Source: Calendula officinalis (lineage: Eukaryota > Streptophyta > Magnoliopsida > Asterales > Asteraceae). From it: 64,000 bases of DNA. The position numbers were made by a program, and so were the translations under genes. Under the pieces are notes generated by a model. The model saw nothing but the letters and a program-made list of their open reading frames with translations, did not search any database and had not been told where the DNA came from. Positions 1 to 9,933 of the stretch are shown here, in pieces. Where the stretch lies: NCBI GenBank assembly GCA_963853835.1, contig OY970828.1, forward strand, positions 63,728,861 to 63,792,860. Reading direction: 5' to 3'. How positions within the stretch are numbered: position 1 is the stretch's first letter; each line of letters starts with the position of its first letter.

Positions 1-43
1 CATTGGCTTTAAGGTTTTCCATCCTATCCGTCAATTCAATTTG

Positions 44-1357
44 TTATATTCTACCCTCATCACTTCTTGGTGATGAAATGGGTTGTTTGGTCATACTCTT
101 CTTCCTAGAAGAAGCAGTAATGCCCCCCCCCCCCCTTGTGGTTTCTTGGCACCAGGGTCCTCTCAGTAATTCCTCAAATTCTGAGTCATCACTAAGAGTT
201 GCCGAGGTCTGGGTCCTAATGATGTTCTCACTATCCTGTGAACCCACCTTTGGGGCATCAGTAGTGAGAGCCCTTTCCTCATGACCTCTCTCCTCCTGTG
301 AGGTCAACTCTTGGAGCCTGGGGTTTGACTCAATTTGTCCCCTGGTGTCCTTTAAGGAAGATTTCTTCCTTTTATAAGTTTTTGAAATTTGTTTGGTTAA
401 GGTCTGGTCTTCCTCAGAGTGAAGAGTAGCACTCTGGGGATTAATTTCATGTATCTGGGACACTTGCAGGACATCTGTGGGTTCATTTATTTGAGTGGAC
501 TCAATGGGTTCTGTTTGGGCTGTATTTGGTGGTGGAGTGGGTTGGGGTTCAATTGGGAGATTTGAACCTTGTCCAGTGGGTGGTTGATCATTGATCATAT
601 TTGAGAACAGTGGAGTGACTTTACCAGAAAATTTGAATTATTTTCTCATGTTTGCAAAAACCTTTTTGTTCAACTCTGGTGTTACAAAAATGTTTTTGGG
701 AGTTGATAAATTTTGTAGTTCACAATTTATGATATGAGTTAAAAATCTTGGGTACATTAAAAATTTTGAGGATGACAGATTTCCAAGCATCCCCTCAAAT
801 ATCATGTTTGAAAAATTAAATACTTGTCCTGTGCTCAGACAAACAATAGCAGATGCTATTGATTTGTTGAATTCATTCCAAGTACTTCTTTTTGGAGAGA
901 TACATTGTTGAATAGTGTGTACCAAAAACTTCCATTGAGGTGAAAGAAGACCTTTTTGAAAAGTAACTATGTCTGGTCTTCCTTCATACCCCATTTTCTT
1001 TAAAGTTTCAACAAGATCTTCCTTTGGTAAAGAAAACATACCTGACTCATCATGTAGTTGAAGATGTTGTCTAATGGATTGTTCAGATATGGTGATAGAC
1101 TTTCCATCCACAGTTGATTTGATCATTAACATGGTTGAACCTTCAGTTCTTTCAGCATTGGTCTAGAAGTCAACTAAGTGTTGTTGATATGCTCTAGGAT
1201 TGACAGTGAGAGCAAACTTTGTGTATGAGTTCTTTAGGAACATCACAATAGGACGAAAATCCTTTGTACCATCTGGATTTCTTAGGAAGGCACACATATT
1301 GTGGAATTCGGAATATTTAAGATCAGTATTGACATTGAGTGATTTTAGGGTGGCCAT
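44..1357 (-). pseudogene. Third ORF (ORF3) of the copia element, downstream of pol, interrupted by stops
   Basis: Three open stretches (1357-1163, 1132-638, 598-44) lie in one reading frame and are separated only by in-frame stops (TAG near 1163, TAA near 636), so they are one ancestral ORF starting with MATLKSLNV. The frame continues past another stop near 44 towards the window edge. The first two parts look globular: motifs include FHNMCAFLRNPDG, FQKGLLSPQWKFLVHTI and SKFLMYPRFL. The third part is proline-, threonine- and glutamate-rich, probably disordered, with a poly-Gly run encoded by a long homopolymer at 122-134. I recall similar proteins in Asteraceae genomes under unhelpful automatic names. 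The position matches the env-like slot of Sireviruses, but I see no clear signal peptide or membrane segment, so envelope function is not supported. Function unknown. Confidence 0.7.
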
Positions 1358-1905
1358 GGTGCTTGATTTTGATCTTTTGGTATGAATCTTGTAGAGAGAG
1401 TGATCGGTTATGCACGAATTTCAGATTTGTGGAAGTAATTGAGTTGTTACTGATGTTGGGTTTTGATCGGATTGTGCAGAGATTAGGGTTTAGCGTAGGG
1501 TTTATCAAATCGAGGAAGAGATAATGCTAAACTAATTTCAGTTTGGTATTTATATTTTTCGATTAAACCTGCAAAATGACCAAAGTATCCTTCGAATAAT
1601 AACCTAACGGCTATTTTCATGAGGGTCAGTAATGTAATTGTCGTATTTTACAGATAACGGCCGATCAGTAGTAACTAAGTATCAATAGTAGAAACATCAG
1701 TAGTAACTTTTGTTTCTATACTTGACTTAATTTCTACTGAGAAACCCTATCAGTACTAGATTGTGGCAGTAATAACAAGATCAGTAGTAATGAATAACCA
1801 GTAGTAAACAAAAAAAAATTTTAAAATTTGTACAAAACACTTTACACAGGAAAATAGTATATCTTTATTAGCTTAAAAATTTAGTATTTTCTTTTCCTTT
1901 TAGAC
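1358..1905 (-). other. Non-coding spacer between copia pol and ORF3, rich in CAGTAGTAA motifs
   Basis: No gene here. Between 1660 and 1800 the + strand word CAGTAGTAA occurs at least four times (after GAT, ACAT, AAGAT and AACC), with near copies such as CAATAGTAGA and CAGTAATAAC. The same word is found in the 5' LTR and inside the coding region of this element. Confidence 0.75.
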
Positions 1906-3528
1906 TTAACTTATTAAAATCATTCCAATACTGCTAACCAAAAAGTTGAATCTTCCTACATCAAATGCTTTTGTAAAAAGATCTGCTAATTGATCATCAG
2001 TATGAATTTTCTCTACTTTTATTAATTTCTTTTCATTGCAATCCCTTATAAAGTGAAATCTAATTTCAATGTGTTTTGTTTTAGAATGTTTTACTGGATT
2101 ATTCACAATACTGATTGCACTTTGATTATCTATAAAAATTGGAGTTTTAAGTATAGAGATACCAAAGTCTAGAAGTTGATTTTGAATCCACAGCACTTGA
2201 GCACAGCAGGCAGATGCAGCTACATACTCTGCTTCAGCAGTTGAAGTTGAAACATTAGTTTGTTTCTTGCATTGCCATGACACCAATCTTGATCCAAAGA
2301 ATTGACATCCACCAGTAGTAGATTTTCTGTCTTGACATTCACCACCATAGTCACTATCCGTGTAGGCTATGAGTTCAAATGGTGATGTATGTGGATACCA
2401 AAGACCAAGTGAAGGTTTTCCTTTCAAGTATCTGAAGATTCTTTTGACTGCTTGTAAATGTAACTCTTTTGGTTTTGCTTGATATCTGGCACATACGCAG
2501 ACACTATACATAATGTCAGGTCTTGATGCAGTTAAATACATCAAAGATCCTATCATTGATCTGTAAAGGTGCTCATCTACATCCTCCCCCTCAACATCAG
2601 GATGTAGGTGTTTGTGAGTTTCCATTGGAGTGCTTGCACTTTTGCTATCTTTCATTGCAAACTTCTCTAAGATATCTCTGACATATTTTGATTGATTGAT
2701 CAAAATGCCATCTGATTTCTGATTGATTTGGAGTCCAAGAAAGAAATTCATTGGACCCATTGAACTCATCTTGAACTTGATCTGCATCAGTTCTTCAAAT
2801 TCTTTGCATAATTTATCATTTGTTGATCCAAAGATGATATCATATACATATATTTGGACCAGTAGTATATCATCTTTGACCTTCCTTGTGAATAATGTCT
2901 TGTCAATGGCACCTCTCTTGAAATTGTTCTTCAGTAGGTATGAGGACAATGTGTCATACCAAGCTCTAGGTGCCTGATGAAGGCCATAAAGAGCTTTGTC
3001 TAGTTTGAATACATAGTCATCATGTTCTGGATCTTCAAATCCTGGAGGTTGACATACATATACTTCTTCTTCTATTTTTCCATACAGGAAAGCACTTTTT
3101 ACATCCATTTGGTAGACTTTGATTCTTTTGTATGATGCATAAGCTAGAAATATTCTGATTGCTTCAATTCTGGCAACTGGAGCATAGACTTCATCATAAT
3201 CAATGCCTTCTTCTTGTGTGTATCCTTGAGCTACAAGTCTTGCTTTATTTTTGATCACTATTCCTCTTTCATCTTTCTTGTTTCTAAAGATCCATCTAGT
3301 TCCAATGGCTCTTTTTCCTTTTGGAAGAGGGACAAGTGTCCATACAGCTTGTAGTTTAAATTCAAGAAGTTCTTCTTGCATTGCTATGATCCAGTTTGAA
3401 TCTTTCATAGCTTGTTGAATCTTCTTAGGTTCTTCCTGTGACAGAAAACATTCATACATGCATTCATTAGATATTAGACTGATATTGCAAATATTAGAGT
3501 TCAAGGCAGAATTAAATTTGCTTCTTGT
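1906..3528 (-). pseudogene. Copia pol, C-terminal half: reverse transcriptase and RNase H
   Basis: This is the same reading frame as the integrase half, cut only by a TAG at 3529-3531. The RT begins around TLVPLPKGKRAIGTRW and contains ARLVAQGYTQEEGIDY, MDVKSAFLYGKI and LYGLHQAPRAWY, all hallmarks of copia RT. The catalytic YVDD box reads YVYD: the first aspartate codon, at 2842-2844, is TAT instead of GAT, which should abolish polymerase activity. The RNase H domain follows, with AYTDSDYGG, STAEAEYVAASAC and the C-terminal DQLADLFTKA. It ends with SSIGMILIS and a stop at the low-coordinate end. Family known; loss of function inferred from the stop and the altered active site. Confidence 0.88.
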
Positions 3529-5420
3529 CTACATGGATGAATTGACATCACTCAGGACTAGGTCCAAAGGATGATTCTTTTCAGTTCTGGTTCCAGGGAT
3601 TTTGTCAACAGTTAGTTGAGAATCTAAGTTTGACTCATTTGATTCAGGAATTTGTGCATCTATCCCTGATTCTTCTTGATTGTTTGCATTTTGATGAGGT
3701 TCATCATTACTACTGGTGTCAGTAGTAACATTCTCTTCAGTAACTTCAGGAGTATCATTGTTGTTATTGGCATCAGTATTACTGGTATCAGTATGAAGTA
3801 CATTATCATCACAACTCTGAGGTTCAGAGTTACTACTGGGATCAGTAGTATCTTCAAGATTTGAGTTGTTACTGGTATCATTGAAATTAGGGTTACCATA
3901 GTTACTACTGTCCTCAGTATCAACTATGGGAGCAGTATCAATTAAGATATATTTCATGATTTCTTGCCTTCCACTTGATGATGGTCCTACTTGTTGGCTT
4001 TGATTGTTTGAATTTCCTGCATTAAGTTCATAATTGACAGCAAATGATTTGGTTAGATTATCAATATTAAACAACCAATCTGGACCATTTCCTTGTTCAT
4101 TCATAAGATTTTCATTAAAGGATACATTTACACTTTCTTCAACGATCCTCAGCCTTTTGTTAAATACTCTGTAAGATTTGCTTTGAATTGAGTATCCTAC
4201 AAATATTCCATCATCTGCTTTGCAATCAAATTTACCAATTTGTTCTCTTGTAATTAAAATAGTACAAGGACAACCAAATGATTTTAAGAAACTTATTGAA
4301 GGTTTTCTTTTATTAAAAAGTTCATATGGTGTTTTAAAGTGAGGCTTAACTATTAATACTCTGTTCTGAACATAACAAGCAGTATTAACAGCTTCAGCCC
4401 AAAAAGTTGTTGGTAATTTTGAATCTGCAAGCATAGATCTGGCTGCTTCAATGATAGTTCTATTTCTTCTCTCAGCTACACCATTTTGTTGTGGAGTTCT
4501 TGGTGAGCTGTACTGTCTGTCAATACCCTTAAGATCACAAAAGTCAATTAGGTTAGTATTTTTAAATTCAGTTCCATTATCACATCTAATTGCTTTCACT
4601 TTGAGATCTCTTGTATTTTCCAGCTTTACAATCAGATTCTTGATTATTTCACTTGTTTCATCTTTGGTCCTGAGAAAGAATACCCAAGTGTATCTGGAAA
4701 AATCATCAGTAATAACAAGGCAGTATTGTTTCTTTCCAATACTCATTACATTTGTAGGTCCAAAAAGGTCCATATGTAAGAGCTGCAAAGGATTAGAAAT
4801 AGAGTTAATTGATTTGGTCTTATGAGAAGTCTTGTGTTGTTTACCTTTTAGGCAGGCAACACAATGATGATCACACATAAATTCTTTTTGTGGTAGACCA
4901 ACTACCAAATCCTTCTTGACTAAGTTGTTCATATTTTTAAAATTTGTGTGACACATCCTTCTATGCCAAAGTTCTGATTCATTTGTGTTTGCCTTAGATA
5001 TAAAACAGTTGATCTCATTTGATGAAATGAGTTCTCCCCCTATATCCAGGCAATACACATTGTTTCTCCTTGGTGTTCTTAATACAACATATTTTTCATC
5101 AAAAATAAAATCAGGAGAAAGAATGATGCACTCAACATCTGTAAAAAGAATTTTGTTCTTCTTATCACACACTTGAGACACACTAACCAGATTGTATTTA
5201 AGTTCTGCAACATAAAATACATCATCAAAAGTAATTTTACCATTTGATACAGTACCTTTACCTGTAATCTTACCTCCCCTAGGATTTTCTCCAAAAGCAA
5301 CATACCCTCCTTCAAAAGACTTGAAATCTCTGAAAATTTGAAGATTTCCAGTCATGTGTCTAGAGCATCCACTATCGATATGCCATGTTCTACCTTCTTC
5401 AGGGATCTGGATACTCTGTA
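3529..5420 (-). pseudogene. Copia pol, N-terminal half: protease end and integrase
   Basis: The frame opens upstream of the only methionine-started ORF. Just before it lies TWHIDSGCSRHMTG, with the DSG aspartic-protease active site near 5370, so the true protein runs in from about 5420. Next come the GAG-pre-integrase motif ELWHRRMCHTNF, a zinc-binding CxxC segment, and the integrase core with D (LHMDLFGP), D (RCDNGTEF) and E (PQQNGVAERRNR). After the core is a long Ser/Thr/Asn/Asp-rich linker (about 3640-3960) whose DNA holds palindromic ACTACTG/CAGTAGT modules. The frame stops at TAG 3529-3531 and reopens immediately in the RT half. Upstream, a frameshift near 5400-5420 separates it from the gag-like ORF. 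Confidence 0.88.
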
Positions 5421-6364
5421 CATAAAGTAAACGGATTAGTTAATTTTGGGAACCCAAGCTTGTTTTGTCTTGGGTTCATCCTTTGGAGAATAAGATTTTT
5501 TAACTGAATGAGCATGAGATGCAGTTTTGTACTGATGTTTTGAGACACTACTGATCTAGGTTTGTACCCGTAGTTTTTAGCTTTTGAAAATTTCACTACT
5601 GATGGACCAGTAGTGTTTGGGTAATAAGGGTTTTGAGCATAATCAGTAGTGTTTTTGTAGTTATACCAGACAGCATTGTAATTAGGGTTTTTACCAGTAG
5701 TAAACCTTGAATAGTTTCTACTGATGTTTAAAAACTTTGAAAATTGAGGAAAACGATTTTGAGTTCCATTGTTTTTAAAATACTTGCTTCTGCTTGGACT
5801 GTTATACCTGGTATTTTGAACAAATCTTGGTGCAGTTCTTCCAAATTTATGAGTGTTAGCATATGTTTTATTGAATTCCTTTTGTTCTGGTGTTTTAGAT
5901 TCCTTTGCTTTTGATTCTTTAGTTTGTTTTAACTTTAATGCTTTTTCCTTTTCTTTGTTAATTTTGAATTCTTTAAATTCTTTATTGTTTATAGGATTGA
6001 AGTGACAGTTTTTAGCTATGTGATTAACTTTGTTACAGATTAAGCATGATAATTTTGTTGATTTAGAATTTTCAGATTTTCTTTGTTCTTTTAATTGGTT
6101 TAAATTCCTTTGATTTCCTCTTCTTAAAATTGTTGGTATATTTTCTGAGTTGTATTTTGGGGATTCAGTTTGACTTTGTGTGGTGTGAAAACTAGTATCA
6201 TTTGATTCAGTTGTTTGATCATCATCAGAAGATTCATTTGATTCATTACTGGTTTCAGTTTCAGTTTGACTTTCAACTTTTAAATCATTTAAAATTCTTT
6301 CTGTACTAGATTTTAATGTGGAATAAAATTTGTTGGAGGTGGGACTGCTGATATCCCACTCCAT
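5399..6364 (-). pseudogene. Copia gag, C-terminal extension with second zinc knuckle, frame-shifted
   Basis: This 321-aa open stretch continues the gag-like protein in another frame after a frameshift near 6350. It begins with a Ser/Glu/Thr-rich acidic region, then has a CCHC knuckle, CLICNKVNHIAKNC (CX2CX4HX4C), near 6005-6048. A Lys/Glu-rich segment and an Asn/Tyr-rich basic tail (YNSPSRSKYFKNN, NYNAVWYNYKN) follow. It runs out of frame just before the protease DSG box. Two zinc knuckles in a long gag-pol N-terminus are plausible for SIRE-like elements; the first lies in the 6306-7877 segment. The two frame breaks make a functional polyprotein impossible without recoding, for which I see no signal. 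Confidence 0.75.
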
Positions 6365-7877
6365 GAATAATTTTTTCTGTAATTTGATTACTAGTTAATT
6401 CATTTATAATTTTAGAACTTATTTCAAAGTTTTTAATGGTTAGTTTATTATGCTCTAGTTCCATTTGACATTCTTCAAGTTTGATTAAAGTTTCTTTTAA
6501 TTTCAATTCAATATGTTCTTTTTCATAAGTGGTTTGTAGCAATTCATCTTTTATCTTTTGATCAGTTATTTTATAGATTTTAATTTGATTTTCCAAATCA
6601 GCTATACAACCATTGTATTCAATTCTTCTGTTTCTATTTAAAATCATCTCTTCAAGAGTTTCTTTATTTAGTTTTTCTAATTCTTTGTATGATTTAATGC
6701 ATTCAGGAGTGCAGGATTTAGAATGTACCTCAGTAGTAGACTGATCAGTAGTAAAGGCCATGAGAGCTTGGTTTTGTGCATGTTCTTCTGCTTGGAAGCT
6801 CCAGTCATACCCTTGTCCTTCTTGAGATACTAAGGCAGTTGAGTTGGAAGTGCTGTTTTTGTTGTAGCTTGATCTTTGATCTTTGCTTGGACATTCTCTG
6901 GCAAAGTGACCCAGATTGTTACAGTTGTAACATTTGACCTTGGTTTTGTCAAATCCAGCTCTATCACCTTTGTTGTAAGACAGATTCTGCCTTCCAGTTC
7001 TTTTAAGAAATCTCTTTGTCCTTAAGCTTAGCATGGCCATCTGCCATTTAATATCCATCTCTTCCAAATCATCAGGATTGAGTTGTTCTAAATTCTCACT
7101 AATCAATGCAGTATGCACGTGACTAGTGAAGAAAGATTCTCTGGCTAAATCTTCTGTTCCTGCATTCTTCATAGCCTCCTGACCTGTTCCTGTATTTGAC
7201 ACAAAAGCAGCATTGTTTGAAGGTAGATTTGGAGTTTTAGTACTTACCTCAGATTCAAACACTCTCAGTTCATTGTAGAGTTCATCAAGTTCTTTTTCTT
7301 CTAGTGCATCTCCTTGTCTATATATCACAGTGTACATAGACCATTCTTCACCTAGAGGCCTGAGAAACTTTCTGTTGACATCATCATTGTCTGGTTTGTA
7401 ACCAACTTGATTTAGTTCACCAATGAGTTTCTTGAACCGATCAAATACTTGAGACAATGATTCATTCTTTTGTCCTTTGAAGTTTTCAAAGTCTTGTTTC
7501 AGAACAGACTTCATGTTTCTTTTTGTGCTCTTTGTACCAACAAACCGCTTTTCCAAAGCCTGCCATAGTTTCTTTGCATCATCATAATCAACAAAGAGAT
7601 GTTGATAGTCGTTTGGAATGGCAAGCAAAAGAGTACTTAGAGCTTTGAGTTCAATTCCTCTGTCTTTCTTCTCTTTTTCACACTTAAGTTTGTCTGCTTC
7701 AGTTAATGAACTTGATGCTTGAGTCTGAATAGTTTTGTTGCCTTCAACAACAACTTCCCACATGGAATAATCAGTAATAAGCATATACTGCTTGATTATG
7801 TTTTTTCACATCCCAAAGTTATTGGGAGTGAGAATGGGAATTTTGTTTGCTTGAGTACCTTCATTGTTATCAGACAT
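6306..7877 (-). pseudogene. Copia gag, N-terminal part with early nonsense codon
   Basis: The natural start is the ATG at 7875-7877 (MSDNNEGTQANKIP...). Codon 24 is a TGA at 7806-7808, where copia gags normally have tryptophan in a YxLWK-type motif. The frame then reopens at an internal methionine (7784) and continues for 492 aa. It includes the gag capsid-like region (DYDDAKKLWQALEKRFVG) and a CCHC knuckle, CYNCNNLGHFAREC, near 6890-6935, followed by a long Lys/Glu/Leu-rich predicted coiled coil (about 6420-6720). Near 6350 it shifts frame into nonsense, while the coding frame continues in the 5399-6364 segment. Gag would package the element RNA in the cytoplasm; this copy cannot make intact Gag. 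Confidence 0.82.
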
Positions 7878-7947
7878 GATTAACAATTTTAAGATCGAAA
7901 GTATGAAACTTTTTGCTGTTCTTAATTCGTAGATCTAGAACCGTATA
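7878..7947 (-). other. Copia untranslated leader
   Basis: About 70 bp between the primer-binding site and the natural gag ATG. No other feature seen. Confidence 0.6.
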
Positions 7948-7959
7948 GCTCTGATACCA
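7948..7959 (-). promoter_or_regulatory. Primer-binding site (initiator Met-tRNA type)
   Basis: The - strand reads TGGTATCAGAGC, complementary to the 3' end of plant initiator tRNA-Met, two bases inside the LTR end. This fixes element orientation and the inner LTR boundary. Confidence 0.9.
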
Positions 7960-7961
7960 CT

Positions 7962-8574
7962 TGTCAGGATCGTATAACCAAACAAGTTATTATAAATCCA
8001 GATCTACTTAACACAAGAAGTTACAGCGGATTAACACTTATGTTATTAGATTAAGAACAATGTAAACTGGAATCGAATAAGAATAAAACGAAGAACACAG
8101 TTTATCACAAAAAGTTTCAATGTATTAATTCGTTCGATCAATACACGTATGTTTACAATTCATAAGGAACTATATATAATAGTCCTTGAAGCCTAACTTG
8201 TTAACCTAGTTATTCTAGGAATTGATTACAATTGAATTACATAAAGATTTACATTCTATAACTAACTCTACTAGAATCTCGATCACGATCAGCTTTAAAT
8301 ATAACATCAGTAGTAAACTTGATCGTCAGTAGTATTTGCCTTTAGCAGTAGTAAAATCGAGATCAGTAGTAACTTCCTTCAATAGTAATCCAATCTTCAG
8401 TAGTAGAACTTTTATGTTCCAACAATTTCTTCTATTGTGTGCAATAAATTTACCATGTAATCAAGTTATTATAAAAGGCGACATTACATTGGTAACAGGT
8501 TACACTGATATGTTTAAATTGTTGATTGTGCTGGTATATGACGTGACAATTTTATATGCTTGCCACATCTAACA
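7962..8574 (-). repeat. 5' LTR of the copia element (613 bp)
   Basis: On the - strand it starts TGTTAGATGTGG and ends CCTGACA, with TG..CA ends typical of copia LTRs, and is followed after 2 nt by the primer-binding site. A TATA-like stretch on the - strand lies at 8171-8180 (TATATATAAT on +). Five CAGTAGTA words and one CAATAGTAA variant sit within about 8310-8406. The flank just outside reads AAAAT and may be one copy of the target duplication; the other copy is outside the window. Confidence 0.85.
8171..8180 (-). promoter_or_regulatory. TATA-like element of the copia LTR
   Basis: An A/T run, ATTATATATA on the - strand, in the central part of the LTR, where the U3 promoter of a retroelement is expected. 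Position and composition are the only evidence. Confidence 0.45.
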
Positions 8575-9830
8575 AAAATACCTGCTACTTGATGAAAATG
8601 TCACCAAGGTACACAGAGCAGCTTAGCAGCATATAATTGGAATTTTTTGCGCATAATTACGGGAATTAATTTCTTTGTATCATATTATACAAGTATTACC
8701 GTAGACTGTACAAATATATAAAACAATAATTGTGTTGTAAACGTTAAAATGTATGGTGTAAAAGTCACCGTCTATATTAAAAGTAACGATAATAAGATAC
8801 GTAATATAGGATAATCAGGTAAAACTAAATATTTTTACATACACTTAACCTTAAAATATAAAAAAAATAACTTTTTTTTGGGTGCAAATCCAAAAGTTTG
8901 GTTGATAACTAAACATTTAAAATGTTGTAACATGTCAACCGAATAAATAAACTATTTGTAGAATGTAAACCGAAACTAAATATTTTCAATATTCACTACC
9001 TAAAAGTTTGAGTTATAGTTCAGTTTGAGTCCATAAACTCCCACACCACCGCATCATAAAGGTGTCGAGTCGAGATGATATAGTGGCAAGGTCGATCTCA
9101 ACACGATTATATGATTCGAAACTCGTGTTGAGCTCGATCAAGCCTGTATCTTAAAGCTCGAGCTAGGTTCGGTTTACTAACCGTCGTAGTCAAACTTGGC
9201 TTGATTTTCAAGCTCAAAGCTAGGCTCTATTATCATACGAGCCAACTATTTTAATACTCGAGCTCGTTTTGAAAGTCTAATTTACAAACTCAAGCTCGAC
9301 TTAAACATATCCGATTTTGAATATACTGCTAGTCAATATCGAGTATTTACACCCATACCACCACATACTCATTCGTGTGAGAATAGAAGTTAAGGGCATA
9401 TTTAGGGGGCTAATTAGCTTAATAAATTAAATAAGTTTGAATTTTCAAGTTTAATTAAGTTTATTAAGCTAATAAGTTCTATACTAAACAAGCCCTCAAT
9501 ACAAAATCACATATAACGCCAGACTCGTTGAAATACATTTATCGACCTTGTCTTCGTGTGTAAAGTCTAGTCAATTATTTTGCAAAGACTTGTGAACATA
9601 CTTCTGATATTAAAACGAAAGAAATAAAGCATGGATGAAAATATAAATATTACTTATTAAATGAGAATAACTATATTGTCCTTTCAACACACTTGCACCG
9701 TGAGTAGGTGTGTGTGGATACAAATGATAGAAAAAGTTAAAATAGTGTGTATATGAATTGTCTTTGCAAGTCAAGAATCAGGAATAAAAACCATTCCAAA
9801 CCACCACCAACAAACAGCTGTTTATACTTA
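8575..9830. other. Intergenic region upstream of the lipoxygenase
   Basis: AT-rich and without a coding ORF. 9060-9350 contains many CTCGAG/GAGCTCGA words and ends GAGTATTTACACCC, which resembles the terminus of a hAT-type non-autonomous element; the other end is not clear. A short hairpin MITE lies at 9393-9496. Regulatory elements of the lipoxygenase must lie here, but I cannot point to a specific functional site apart from the TATA box. Confidence 0.6.
9393..9496. mobile_element. Short hairpin MITE-like element in the lipoxygenase promoter
   Basis: Ends are inverted copies (AGGGCATATTTAG at left, AGGGCTTGTTTAG at right read on the - strand). The interior is also self-complementary (left CTAATTAGCTTAATAAA; right pairs through TTTATTAAGCTAATAAG). 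About 104 bp, roughly 440 bp upstream of the start codon. The target duplication could not be resolved. Confidence 0.55.
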
Positions 9831-9838
9831 TATATAAA
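9831..9838 (+). promoter_or_regulatory. TATA box of the lipoxygenase gene
   Basis: TATATAAA lies 96 bp before the start codon, which predicts a transcription start near 9865 and a 5' UTR of about 70 nt that is pyrimidine-rich (CTTTCTTTCTTTCTTC) near the ATG. Inferred from position only. Confidence 0.6.
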
Positions 9839-9933
9839 TCCTCAAAACCAACATAAAACATATAACCTCATAACTTGATCAATACAGACACTCTCGCTTT
9901 CTTTCTTTCTTCGATCATCTTCTAAAACAAATC

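Larger units (their letters stand above)
1..8574 (-). mobile_element. Ty1-copia (SIRE-like) LTR retrotransposon, degenerate, 3' end outside window
   Basis: Read on the - strand the order is 5' LTR (7962-8574), primer-binding site, gag, protease, integrase, reverse transcriptase and RNase H, a repeat-rich spacer, then a third ORF that reaches the window edge. Integrase before RT defines Ty1-copia; an additional ORF after pol is a feature of the Sirevirus lineage. The copy is dead: an early gag stop, two frameshifts around the gag/pol region, an in-frame TAG in pol, stops in ORF3 and a changed RT catalytic residue. The partner 3' LTR and the matching target duplication lie beyond base 1, so insertion age cannot be judged. 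It ends about 1.36 kb upstream of the lipoxygenase start codon. Confidence 0.9.

Noticed and set aside
1660..1800. CRISPR-like or tandem array of CAGTAGTAA
   Set aside because: Spacing is irregular, units are 9 bp and the genome is eukaryotic; treated as a dispersed cis-motif.
3660..3923. Overlapping 87-aa - strand and 62-aa + strand hydrophobic frames in the copia linker
   Set aside because: Alternative-frame readings of the repetitive Ser/Thr/Asp linker.
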